Assembly (NCBI GenBank): GCA_910588465.1
Contig: CAJUOP010000016.1
Location: forward strand, 1 to 35,768
Direction: 5' to 3'
DNA from: an uncultured Christensenellaceae bacterium
Lineage (GTDB): Bacteria; Bacillota; Clostridia; Christensenellales; Borkfalkiaceae
DNA: 35,768 bases
Part shown: positions 1-7,108 of the stretch, piece by piece
How the letters are laid out: the number at the start of each line of letters is the position of its first letter
How positions within the stretch are numbered: the first letter of the stretch is position 1
Position numbers and translations under genes: made by a program
The notes under the pieces: generated by a model
Seen by the model: the letters and a program-made list of their open reading frames with translations, nothing else
What the model was told of the DNA's origin: nothing
Database searches by the model: none

Positions 1-132
1 ATATCTATTTGTTTTTCAACTATTTTTGTCATTTTTTTCGTTTTTTAATTGTTTTACGTATTTTTTAACTAATATATTATATGTTTCCGCTATCGGTTGA
101 TTTACAACTTCCCATTTGCTCGATAAAATAAA

Positions 133-163
133 AAACCTTACCGAATATACGGTAAGGCGTTTT
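133..163 (-). terminator. Rho-independent terminator of the spoVA unit
   Basis: An 8-bp stem (CCTTACCG at 136-143 with CGGTAAGG at 150-157) closes a 6-nt loop. On the minus strand it is followed by a T-rich run. It begins a few bases after the spoVAE stop codon, so it ends that transcript. It also has T residues on the plus side and may work in both directions. The 130 bases to its left are AT-rich and hold nothing I can identify. Confidence 0.85.
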
Positions 164-164
164 T

Positions 165-542
165 TTAATTGTATTTCGTATGAGATTTAAAAATCAGCGC
201 CATGATAAACGAAAAAATAACCGCCGCCGAAACTCCGGCACTTGCCGCCGCCAACGAACCAGTAAGCGCCTGAAATAGCCCTTCCTGCGCCCCTTTCATG
301 GCTCCCTGCGCCAACAGATAGCCGAATCCTGAAATCGGAACGGTTGCGCCCGCGCCAGCGAACTCAACCAAAGGCTGATACAACCCGAGCGCGGTAAGAG
401 CTATTCCCGCAAGCATAAACATAACCAAGATTTTTCCCGCCGTAAGTTCGGTAAAATTGATCACAAGCTGCGCGATCATACAAATTATTCCGCCCACGGC
501 AAACGCCTTTAAAAACATAAATGCAATTTCAAGTAGTTCCAT
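165..542 (-). CDS. spoVAE: Stage V sporulation protein AE (SpoVAE)
   Basis: This is a 125-residue hydrophobic protein of the SpoVAC/SpoVAEb family, part of the SpoVA channel that moves Ca-dipicolinic acid through the inner spore membrane during sporulation and germination. It has about four membrane segments (roughly residues 5-28, 36-58, 66-90 and 96-118) and the family signature GAGATVPISGFG in the middle. Its length is normal for the family. The ATG lies 9 nt after the spoVAD stop with GGGGGA upstream, so it should be translated together with spoVAD. The 19.6 kb insertion in spoVAD and the terminator at the end of that insertion cut it off from the spoVA promoter. It is probably silent unless the insertion is excised or an unseen promoter exists. 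Confidence 0.9.
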   Translation of the reverse strand: MELLEIAFMFLKAFAVGGIICMIAQLVINFTELTAGKILVMFMLAGIALTALGLYQPLVEFAGAGATVPISGFGYLLAQGAMKGAQEGLFQALTGSLAAASAGVSAAVIFSFIMALIFKSHTKYN

Positions 543-551
543 AATTCCCCC

Positions 552-935
552 TTAACGCTCTAACACCACCGCGTGTGCAATGCACGGAATGCTTTCTCCT
601 TGCCCCGAGGAGACCGTGGAAAGCAATGCTCCCGTTGCCACAAAAAGAATCCGTTTTAAACTCCCCGTCATCAGTTTGGAATGAAAATAAGAATTTAATA
701 CAACCGCCGAACAACCCGCTCCGCTGCCACCCTGAAACTCGTCTTCTATCACATTGTAGATGATCTCGCCGCAATCTACGTGATTTTTGGAAATGTCCAG
801 TCCCTTTTCCCAGGTTAAATCTTTTAAAATTCGACTGCCTAACGCCCCTAAATCTCCCGTAACAATTAAATCGTAAGCTTCCAGATTTTCTTTCGTGCCG
901 CGGAAATGCGCCAATATGGTGTCTGCCGCCGCGGG
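552..935 (-). CDS. spoVAD: SpoVAD, C-terminal fragment (3' part of a split gene)
   Basis: This is the last third of SpoVAD, the soluble thiolase-fold subunit that binds dipicolinic acid in the SpoVA complex. Family signatures include YDLIVTGDLGALGS, HVDCGEIIY, GGSGAGCSAVVLNSY and the C-terminal ILFVATGALLS...QGESIP. The family reading frame continues upstream of the nearest possible start (TTG at 914) through the residues PAAADTI up to base 935, and then runs into foreign sequence. Joined to the 204-codon 5' part at 20518-21129 it gives about 332 residues, the usual SpoVAD length, with no gap or duplication. As it stands it has no ribosome-binding site of its own and cannot make a working SpoVAD. 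It is either a relic or one half of a gene restored by excision. Confidence 0.92.
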   Translation of the reverse strand, partial: PAAADTILAHFRGTKENLEAYDLIVTGDLGALGSRILKDLTWEKGLDISKNHVDCGEIIYNVIEDEFQGGSGAGCSAVVLNSYFHSKLMTGSLKRILFVATGALLSTVSSGQGESIPCIAHAVVLER

Positions 936-966
936 GGTAAATGAAAATTTAACACCATGGGGTATG
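912..966. other. Attachment site at the left end of the island (hybrid B/P site)
   Basis: The core GG is at 934-935. To its left is spoVAD (the B arm). Read outward on the minus strand, the motif CACCATATTG starts 12 nt from the core (921-912). To its right is the island end (the P arm): GTAAATG at 937-943 and CACCATG at 953-959, starting 17 nt from the core, then GGGTATG. The P arm is an inverted copy of the one at 20488-20518. The 5-nt outward shift of the outer motif in P relative to B is the known hallmark of large serine integrase sites. The motifs and spacings are read directly; the enzyme class is inferred. Confidence 0.8.
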
Positions 967-980
967 TAAACAGTAGAATG

Positions 981-1008
981 AAAAGAAAGGGATCCCCCTT
1001 TCTTTTTA
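981..1008 (-). terminator. Terminator closing the glycan operon
   Basis: A 10-bp perfect stem (AAAGAAAGGG at 982-991 with CCCTTTCTTT at 996-1005) encloses a 4-nt loop and has A/T runs on both sides. It lies just after the stop codon of the last glycan gene and inside the island end. It should stop the operon transcript before it reaches the spoVAD 3' fragment and spoVAE. Confidence 0.8.
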
Positions 1009-1019
1009 AAATTACTTCA

Positions 1020-1940
1020 CTATTTAGTTATTGAAGAATTCAATGCTTTTATACCTTTTGAAAATTTTGTTTGAGGAGTCCACCCCGTATCCTTTTTTAA
1101 ATCTTCGATGTCGGCGCAAAGATACATTACCTGTTTTTCCGAATATGGTATCGCTCCTAAATTGATAAGATGCTTTTTATTAAGAACCTCTCCGATTGTC
1201 TCTATATATTCTTTCAGCGGCTTGGCTTCTCCGCTTCCCAATACATAAATTTTCCCATCAACGCCTTTTTCACCAATCAAACGAAACGCTTCCGCAGCAT
1301 CGCCGCTGAAAAGATAGTCCCATAATTGTTCCCCTTTGGTAAACTCGGCTATCTGTCCGTTTTTCAGCTTACCGATGGTTGACATTACCATTGTCTGCGC
1401 TCCGTCGCACGGACCATAGACGCTTAAAATTCGTACCCAAATATGCTTTAATCCAAGCTGACGAGCATATTCTCTTGTCATCTGACCCGCGCAAAGTTTT
1501 GCTATTCCGTATCCGTTTTCCGGAAAAGCAGGAGTATCCGCTTTTAATTTTCCTTCATAACGACCATATTCCGCTTGCGATCCCGCGCCTATAAAAGTAT
1601 GACAACCAAACCGTTTTGCCGCCTCGACTGCCGCAAGAGAATACTGCACATTTAGATTTTGTTGAAACATATCATTTCTTGAAACGCCAAAAGTTCCCGC
1701 CCATGCAAAATGATAAAAAACGTCATACTGTTCATTCGTATCATTTTGAATTTGCTTTAACTCTTCAAGAGAACAAAATTTCTTCGTTACCAGCGGGTGA
1801 TCAGGGATAACACCGTTTCGCAGAGAATCTTTTCTACAAAGCACCAGAACTTCTATCCCGTGACTTATTAAATTTTCAACCAATGCCGAGCCGATTGCCC
1901 CGGTCGCACCCGTTATGATCGCTTTAAACTTATTGTCCAT
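1020..1940 (-). CDS. NAD(P)-dependent epimerase/dehydratase (extended SDR), nucleotide-sugar modification
   Basis: This 306-residue protein is an extended short-chain dehydrogenase of the sugar epimerase/dehydratase family. The Rossmann nucleotide-binding motif GATGAIG is at residues 11-17. The catalytic triad is visible as Ser121 (in GSQAEYG), Tyr144 and Lys148 (YGIAK). Such enzymes act on the keto group of an NDP-hexulose, either reducing it or epimerising next to it. It is the last gene of the operon and overlaps the cyclase-like gene before it by 11 bp. It therefore belongs to the tightly coupled ThDP enzyme/SDR/cyclase/epimerase set and may carry out a final reduction of the CDP-sugar, in the way abequose or yersiniose reductases do. 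The exact substrate cannot be read from the sequence. Confidence 0.8.
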   Translation of the reverse strand: MDNKFKAIITGATGAIGSALVENLISHGIEVLVLCRKDSLRNGVIPDHPLVTKKFCSLEELKQIQNDTNEQYDVFYHFAWAGTFGVSRNDMFQQNLNVQYSLAAVEAAKRFGCHTFIGAGSQAEYGRYEGKLKADTPAFPENGYGIAKLCAGQMTREYARQLGLKHIWVRILSVYGPCDGAQTMVMSTIGKLKNGQIAEFTKGEQLWDYLFSGDAAEAFRLIGEKGVDGKIYVLGSGEAKPLKEYIETIGEVLNKKHLINLGAIPYSEKQVMYLCADIEDLKKDTGWTPQTKFSKGIKALNSSITK

Positions 1941-3012
1941 AATTTTTTGTTTTATAAAGATTTATAAAATAATCAAAAGCATACTTTACTTCTCTTTCAG
2001 TCATATCGCGTACAATTTTCAGTTCCGTATTGCCGCTTACATTCGCCATTAAAACAGCCGTCATGCCATTGTCGATCTGTTTTTTATCCTTTTGAATCGC
2101 ATTCAAAACATCGGACAAAGACGCATTTAATAATTTAATATCTATTTGAATAATTTCCAATAATATTTTTTCGCAATCCTGTACAAACTTCTTCGACAAA
2201 ATTCCCCTTTCTTCCGCAACCGCATTCGCCATGATCATTCCGATTGCAACCGCCGTGCCATGCGGAATGATATAATGCGATATTACTTCGATCGCATGCC
2301 CGAACGTATGAGCAAAATTCAGCTTGATACGTTCCCCTTTATCGAATTCGTCCGCTTCGATAAACCGTTTTTTATACTCTAAACTCCCGTTAACATATTC
2401 ATTTACCGTATCAAAATTTTTATTTAACAACTCTGTTAAATCATTAGAAATTTTCGACAATCCGTTTGGTCCGGCCATAATATTAAACTTGACAACTTCA
2501 CCCAGTCCGCTTTTATAATCGGCATCCGATAAAGTTTTAAAAAATTGAGGACAAATATAAATGGAATCGGGCGGATAAAATGTTCCCAACAAATTTTTGT
2601 AAGTTTTATAATTTAAAGAAGTTTTGCCGCCGATACAGCTGTCGCACGAAGCCAATAACGTAGTTGGTACAAAAATCCATTTAATTCCCCTGTACAAAAT
2701 ATTTGCCACAAAACCTGTTATATCTTGTATAATGCCTCCGCCGATCGAAATTAAAACTATATTTCTCTTGGCGGATAATTTTGTCATGGTTTCGCAAACA
2801 GAAAGTGCGGTTTCAATCACTTTATTTTCTTCGGTTGCTTTTAATAAAATTAAACTTTCAGACGGAATTTCATGAAACTGCGATTGGTATAACCGATATA
2901 CTTTTTCGTCTACGACATATTGAACATGATTTAAATTGGAAAATCGATTCAAAAACGATAAATCGCTTTCTATTTCAACATTGTAGTCTTTGAATTTAGA
3001 ATGAATGATCAT
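1930..3012 (-). CDS. 3-dehydroquinate synthase-like sugar-phosphate cyclase
   Basis: This 360-residue protein belongs to the dehydroquinate synthase (AroB) superfamily. It has the NAD-binding loop ISIGGGIIQDITGF, then PTTLLASCDSCIGGKT and KNLLGTFYPP. Metal ligands are present in GLGEVVKF (Glu), NFAHTFGHAIE (His) and the following HGTAVAIGM (His). Family members close a carbocycle from an open keto-sugar phosphate: AroB itself, 2-deoxy-scyllo-inosose synthase and epi-valiolone synthases. A shikimate-pathway role is unlikely here because the gene sits inside a polysaccharide operon with no other aro gene. It overlaps the SDR before it by 4 bp and the epimerase after it by 11 bp. I infer a cyclisation step in making an unusual sugar. 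It could be catalytically altered, but no key residue seems to be missing. Confidence 0.78.
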   Translation of the reverse strand: MIIHSKFKDYNVEIESDLSFLNRFSNLNHVQYVVDEKVYRLYQSQFHEIPSESLILLKATEENKVIETALSVCETMTKLSAKRNIVLISIGGGIIQDITGFVANILYRGIKWIFVPTTLLASCDSCIGGKTSLNYKTYKNLLGTFYPPDSIYICPQFFKTLSDADYKSGLGEVVKFNIMAGPNGLSKISNDLTELLNKNFDTVNEYVNGSLEYKKRFIEADEFDKGERIKLNFAHTFGHAIEVISHYIIPHGTAVAIGMIMANAVAEERGILSKKFVQDCEKILLEIIQIDIKLLNASLSDVLNAIQKDKKQIDNGMTAVLMANVSGNTELKIVRDMTEREVKYAFDYFINLYKTKNYGQ

Positions 3013-3680
3013 CTTGAAGTAAATCCTCCGTCCACGGCTATCATTTGTCCCGTTATATAAGTGTTTCTTTCACTAATAAGATAACATATCGCATCAGCAA
3101 TTTCTTTCGGTTCCGCCATACGGTTCATTGGAATTTCTTTGCATATCTCCGAAATCTCCTCTTCGCTGTTATTTTTTCGCGTTAATTCCGTTAACGTAAA
3201 CCCGGGACTGACCGTATTTACCAATATATTATAGGGTGCCAACTCTACGGCGAGCGTTTTCGTCACGCCGTGGATCCCGTGTTTCGAAGCGCTGTACGTT
3301 AGCCGCCCTCCCTTTGAAACAATCCCCCAAATTGATCCTATATTTACGATTTTACCGTATCCTCGGCTTTTCATCTGAGGAACAAACGATTTAATCAATA
3401 AAATGGGCGCCACAAGATTAATGGCAAGCGTACGGGCAAGCGCTTCCTCGGAAACGTTTTCAACAAAGTTTAATTCGTTGATACCGGCATTATTTACGAT
3501 GCAATCGAATCCTTCTTTCGAATAACTTTGAACGAATCGTTCAATCGACTCGGACGAACTGAGATCCATTTCTTGGTGAGACGGCGCAAAGACCTCATAA
3601 TTTTCCCGTTTTAATTGCTCTACTACCGCTTGTCCGATACCTCTGCTGCCGCCGGTTACCAAAACTTTTTTACGATTCAT
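3009..3680 (-). CDS. SDR-family oxidoreductase (classical)
   Basis: This 223-residue classical short-chain dehydrogenase resembles FabG and 3-oxoacyl-ACP reductase homologues. The cofactor motif TGGSRGIG is at residues 9-16 and NNAG at 63-66. The active-site residues are Ser116, Tyr129 and Lys133 (YSASK). The C-terminal region has the usual PGF and VDGGF motifs. A fatty-acid role is unlikely because it lies between a ThDP enzyme (11-bp overlap) and a dehydroquinate-synthase-like gene (4-bp overlap). It probably reduces or oxidises a carbonyl in the side chain or ring of the sugar made by this module. The substrate is unknown. Confidence 0.8.
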   Translation of the reverse strand: MNRKKVLVTGGSRGIGQAVVEQLKRENYEVFAPSHQEMDLSSSESIERFVQSYSKEGFDCIVNNAGINELNFVENVSEEALARTLAINLVAPILLIKSFVPQMKSRGYGKIVNIGSIWGIVSKGGRLTYSASKHGIHGVTKTLAVELAPYNILVNTVSPGFTLTELTRKNNSEEEISEICKEIPMNRMAEPKEIADAICYLISERNTYITGQMIAVDGGFTSR

Positions 3681-5487
3681 TGATTATTTCTCTCCAACTG
3701 TTGTAAATATCGTTATACTCTTCGGTCGATAAAAAAGGTGCCATATCGTCGATCGACGGCGAAATTATTCTTCCGTCGTCTAAAATTTTAGAAGACGATT
3801 TCGGCGCAAAATTTTGTTTTTCGTCCACAAAAACTTCGCAAATACAAACTCCGTTACATTCAAGCGTGCACTTTAAGGCAGATTCCGCATCATTCTCGGA
3901 AGAAATCGTAAAATATTCGATACCAATTGCTTTTGCTATCTTGCCGTAATCAGGCAACGCAACTCCACTGTCACCGTTTACTCCAACGAACGGAGGTTTA
4001 AAATTATTTGTCTGCGTTTGTCGTATCGAATGATATCCATTATTGTTATAAATAAAAATTTTAATATTTAAACCGTAATATTTTGCAGTGACAAGCTCCT
4101 GCAAATTCATCATAAGGCTTCCGTCGCCCTCTAAACAGATTACTCTGCCTCCGTTCAACGCCACTGCGGCACCGATTGCCGCCGGCAGTCCGTAACCCAT
4201 TGCCGCACATCCTGAGTTACAAAACAAACGTTGCCCTTGTTTTATACGCCCTACTTGAATCGGAATTACGCAAGAGCTACCGTTACTGCAAACGATCGTA
4301 TCTCTTTCGTTCAGTTGTTCAAACAATTTCTCGGTAAAAACATAAGGATTTATCTTTTCAGACCCGTAATATTTTTCCGAAACAACCGAATATCTTTCTT
4401 TTAACGTCTGGCACCACTTTAACCATTTTACATGATTAGCAGAACTTTTAAAATCCGTTTTTAGCAATGCTTCGATCACCGAACCGACGTCCGCACGGAT
4501 TCCCCAGTCGGGAACGTAGGTGGGCTTGTGCAATTCTTCTTCGCAAATATCAATCATTACTTTGTACGCATTCTTTGCGAAGTCTCCTTTGGTATAACCA
4601 ACCATTCTTACGTTCATTCTGCAACCGAACGAAATCAGCAAATCACATTGCTGTACTGCAAAATTCCCCGCTCTTGTCCCCAAAGTACCGGGAACCCCTA
4701 CAAAGCAAGGATCGAAATAAGAAATCGTATCGTTTGCCGCCCATGCAGTTACGACAGGAAGGTTTAATTTACGAACAAGTTTTAAAAAATTTTCGGAAGA
4801 TTGGCTGTATCGTATACTGCTTCCCGCCAAAATCAAAGGCGCTTTCGCATTTTGGATCAAACGAATCAGCCGTTCCGCATCATCGCTACAAAATTCATAA
4901 TCGAGCAAATACTCTTCTTTTTCCGCATCGAAGTGACGAAGATTCCGAACGTCGATTTTAGCGCCCTGCACATCCAGCGGAATATCGAGCCACACGGGTC
5001 CGCCCTTTCCAAGCTTGCTTAAAAAAACAGCTTTTTCCAAATGATACGATATTTCGTAAGGCTCATTTACCATTACGTTGTATTTTGTAAAATTTTTTAC
5101 AACGCTAATAATATCGAATTCCTGATCGCCCAGCTGCCTCAACCCCAATTCAGGACAATTTCTTGTACAAAGTTCTCTTTTTACTTGTCCTGACAATATC
5201 AGCATAGGAATCGAGTCCAACCACCCGCCCACTACGCCGGTGATTGCATTCGTTCCTCCCGGACCGCTCGTCACGCAAACGCAAGCTAAATTTCTCGTCA
5301 AACGGGAATACGCTTCCGCCGCAATCGCACAGGCTTGCTCGTGATTGCAAAAAACATTCTCTAAACCCTCTTTATGTCCTAAAGAATCGTTCAAATGCAT
5401 CGCTCCGCCGCCCGTCACGGTAAAATTATGAACAATATTATGCTCCACCAAAAAATCCGCAATATAATCGGAAACTTTTTTCATCAT
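3670..5487 (-). CDS. Thiamine diphosphate-dependent enzyme, acetolactate synthase-like, sugar-branching candidate
   Basis: This is a 605-residue full-length ThDP enzyme of the acetohydroxyacid synthase fold. The N-terminal pyrimidine-binding domain carries the catalytic glutamate Glu50 (CNHEQACAIAAEAYSR). A central domain follows, then the C-terminal diphosphate/Mg motif starting GDGS at 454-457 and ending in NNNGY. There is no regulatory small subunit nearby and no ilv context, so branched-chain amino acid synthesis is unlikely. In Yersinia the related enzyme YerE uses pyruvate to add a two-carbon branch to CDP-3,6-dideoxy-4-hexulose, the same CDP pathway that rfbFGH start here. A comparable carbon-adding reaction is the best inference. 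The start has AGGAG upstream. The gene overlaps the following SDR by 11 bp. Confidence 0.8.
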   Translation of the reverse strand: MMKKVSDYIADFLVEHNIVHNFTVTGGGAMHLNDSLGHKEGLENVFCNHEQACAIAAEAYSRLTRNLACVCVTSGPGGTNAITGVVGGWLDSIPMLILSGQVKRELCTRNCPELGLRQLGDQEFDIISVVKNFTKYNVMVNEPYEISYHLEKAVFLSKLGKGGPVWLDIPLDVQGAKIDVRNLRHFDAEKEEYLLDYEFCSDDAERLIRLIQNAKAPLILAGSSIRYSQSSENFLKLVRKLNLPVVTAWAANDTISYFDPCFVGVPGTLGTRAGNFAVQQCDLLISFGCRMNVRMVGYTKGDFAKNAYKVMIDICEEELHKPTYVPDWGIRADVGSVIEALLKTDFKSSANHVKWLKWCQTLKERYSVVSEKYYGSEKINPYVFTEKLFEQLNERDTIVCSNGSSCVIPIQVGRIKQGQRLFCNSGCAAMGYGLPAAIGAAVALNGGRVICLEGDGSLMMNLQELVTAKYYGLNIKIFIYNNNGYHSIRQTQTNNFKPPFVGVNGDSGVALPDYGKIAKAIGIEYFTISSENDAESALKCTLECNGVCICEVFVDEKQNFAPKSSSKILDDGRIISPSIDDMAPFLSTEEYNDIYNSWREIINES

Positions 5488-5505
5488 AAAAAACTCCTTA
5501 CCGTT

Positions 5506-7098
5506 TTATAGGTGGTACAAAGTTTCGGTTAAAAATTTTACATTTAACTTGTCTTTGTTAAATTTTAAAAAGTCGGAAGTATATTTGTTTAAATAATCCG
5601 CTTTATCTTTAATAAAATCATATTCCATAGCATGATTCCAATAATTCGACTTACGGCTGGAATAGCCATCGCACCCTGCCAACCAAACGTCGGTGACACT
5701 TAAATTCATTAATGCTTTTAAAAGCATAATCAAAGAATTATCAACAATATCTGCATCGCGATCGATTAGCGTACTGTAATTTAAAACATGATTGAAGCGC
5801 TCGTTTCCCATTGCCGTAATGTTGGAAGTTGCAATTATTTTTTGCCTGCTCGACGATAACTTCGACGCTAATTGAACGTAACGTTTAGAATTGCTTAAAA
5901 AGATATAATCCGGCTGTAAGTAATCCGGAATAAAATTGATCGAAACGATAATGGGTTTATAATCCGAAACGAATTGAAGAATTTTATCCTTATATTTTCC
6001 GATAGACGCTCCCGGACCGATTATTAAGAGTTGCGCATCCGTTATTTTTAACTGCAGCTGTTTTCTGTCATCCGCATCGTTCACTTCGTTGTTTTGATAG
6101 TTTACATAAAGCGTTTCGATATAATTTTTATCAAAAAGCAGTTTTTTTTCACCTTCCAGCCTTCCTAAAATTTCATTCACGGAATTAACCGAAAGCGTTC
6201 GCTTCTCCATCAAATATGCAACGTAATTCGGATGACAGTCATTGGCAGCCGCGAGATAGTAAAACATATTGTATCCCCATTCGGCAGGATGATAAAATTC
6301 CGTAATATTTGCATCCATTGCTTCCAATAATTGACCAATACGATAACACTTCCCGTAACGGTCGTTCATATGCATGGCTAAAAGCTCCAACGGAGCGTTT
6401 CCTGCACTCTTCCCCATGCCGTATAAACTGCCGTCCACGATCATCAGTCTTTCTATTTTATTAGACAGCATCGTAATGCAGTTTGCATATCCCATCTGGA
6501 AATTGTTATGCGCATGATACCCCAACCCGATTTGCGGATCCAACCCGTTATTCAGTAAGCCAAAATAATGCATCAAATTGTCCTGATGCATGAGCCCGTA
6601 CGTATCGACCATAGAAACGGCATACGGCTGCACTATATTTGCTATCCGTATTAAATCAAGTATTTCGTCATCGGTATAGCTTGTAACGGCAACAAGCTGA
6701 GCAAACACTTTGTAACCCGATTTTTTAAGTTGGGCGCAGAAATTTAACGCTTCCTCGCGCAAATGTTTTTTAAAAATAACGCGAATCCCGTCGAGCAAAC
6801 TTTCGCTGCAAGGTTTTATATGGGAAATATCGCAAGTGCCGTAATCGATCATTCCGACAACCATTGTACTTTTATGATTCAGCTTTCCGTAAATTTTTTC
6901 GACGGAATCGGTATCGGGCATGATACTGCGATTCATATCAAACGGATGCCGATCATCCAAAAAACCTATTTCAATGATGTCGATCCCCGCATCTACAACG
7001 CGTTCGAAAATACTGACAATATTGTCATGTCCGAACTCCCAGTCGTTAATATATCCGCCGTCGCGCAGCGTGCAATCCAACAATTTTATATTATTCAA
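5506..7098 (-). CDS. DRE-TIM (HMGL-like) aldolase with an extra C-terminal domain
   Basis: This is a 530-residue two-domain protein. Residues 1 to about 300 form a DRE-TIM metallolyase barrel. It opens with LLDCTLRDGGY, has IIEIGFLDDR, and carries the metal-binding HAH in GLGYHAHNNFQ and the GSLYGMGKSAGNAPLE segment. This family includes 4-hydroxy-2-oxovalerate aldolase and HMG-CoA lyase, which make or break C-C bonds of 2-oxo acids. Residues about 345-530 form a separate alpha/beta domain that starts LLIIGPGASIGKYKD. It reminds me of MptE/DUF115-type domains, but I cannot assign it. The start is TTG, 9 nt after the rfbH stop, with GAGGG upstream. The gene heads the sugar-modifying module and probably supplies or attaches a short carbon chain. 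Confidence 0.78.
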   Translation of the reverse strand: MNNIKLLDCTLRDGGYINDWEFGHDNIVSIFERVVDAGIDIIEIGFLDDRHPFDMNRSIMPDTDSVEKIYGKLNHKSTMVVGMIDYGTCDISHIKPCSESLLDGIRVIFKKHLREEALNFCAQLKKSGYKVFAQLVAVTSYTDDEILDLIRIANIVQPYAVSMVDTYGLMHQDNLMHYFGLLNNGLDPQIGLGYHAHNNFQMGYANCITMLSNKIERLMIVDGSLYGMGKSAGNAPLELLAMHMNDRYGKCYRIGQLLEAMDANITEFYHPAEWGYNMFYYLAAANDCHPNYVAYLMEKRTLSVNSVNEILGRLEGEKKLLFDKNYIETLYVNYQNNEVNDADDRKQLQLKITDAQLLIIGPGASIGKYKDKILQFVSDYKPIIVSINFIPDYLQPDYIFLSNSKRYVQLASKLSSSRQKIIATSNITAMGNERFNHVLNYSTLIDRDADIVDNSLIMLLKALMNLSVTDVWLAGCDGYSSRKSNYWNHAMEYDFIKDKADYLNKYTSDFLKFNKDKLNVKFLTETLYHL

Positions 7099-7108
7099 CG
7101 CTCGACCC

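Noticed and set aside
1930..3012. Shikimate-pathway aroB
   Set aside because: It is embedded and translationally coupled within a sugar module on a transferred island and no other aro gene is nearby.
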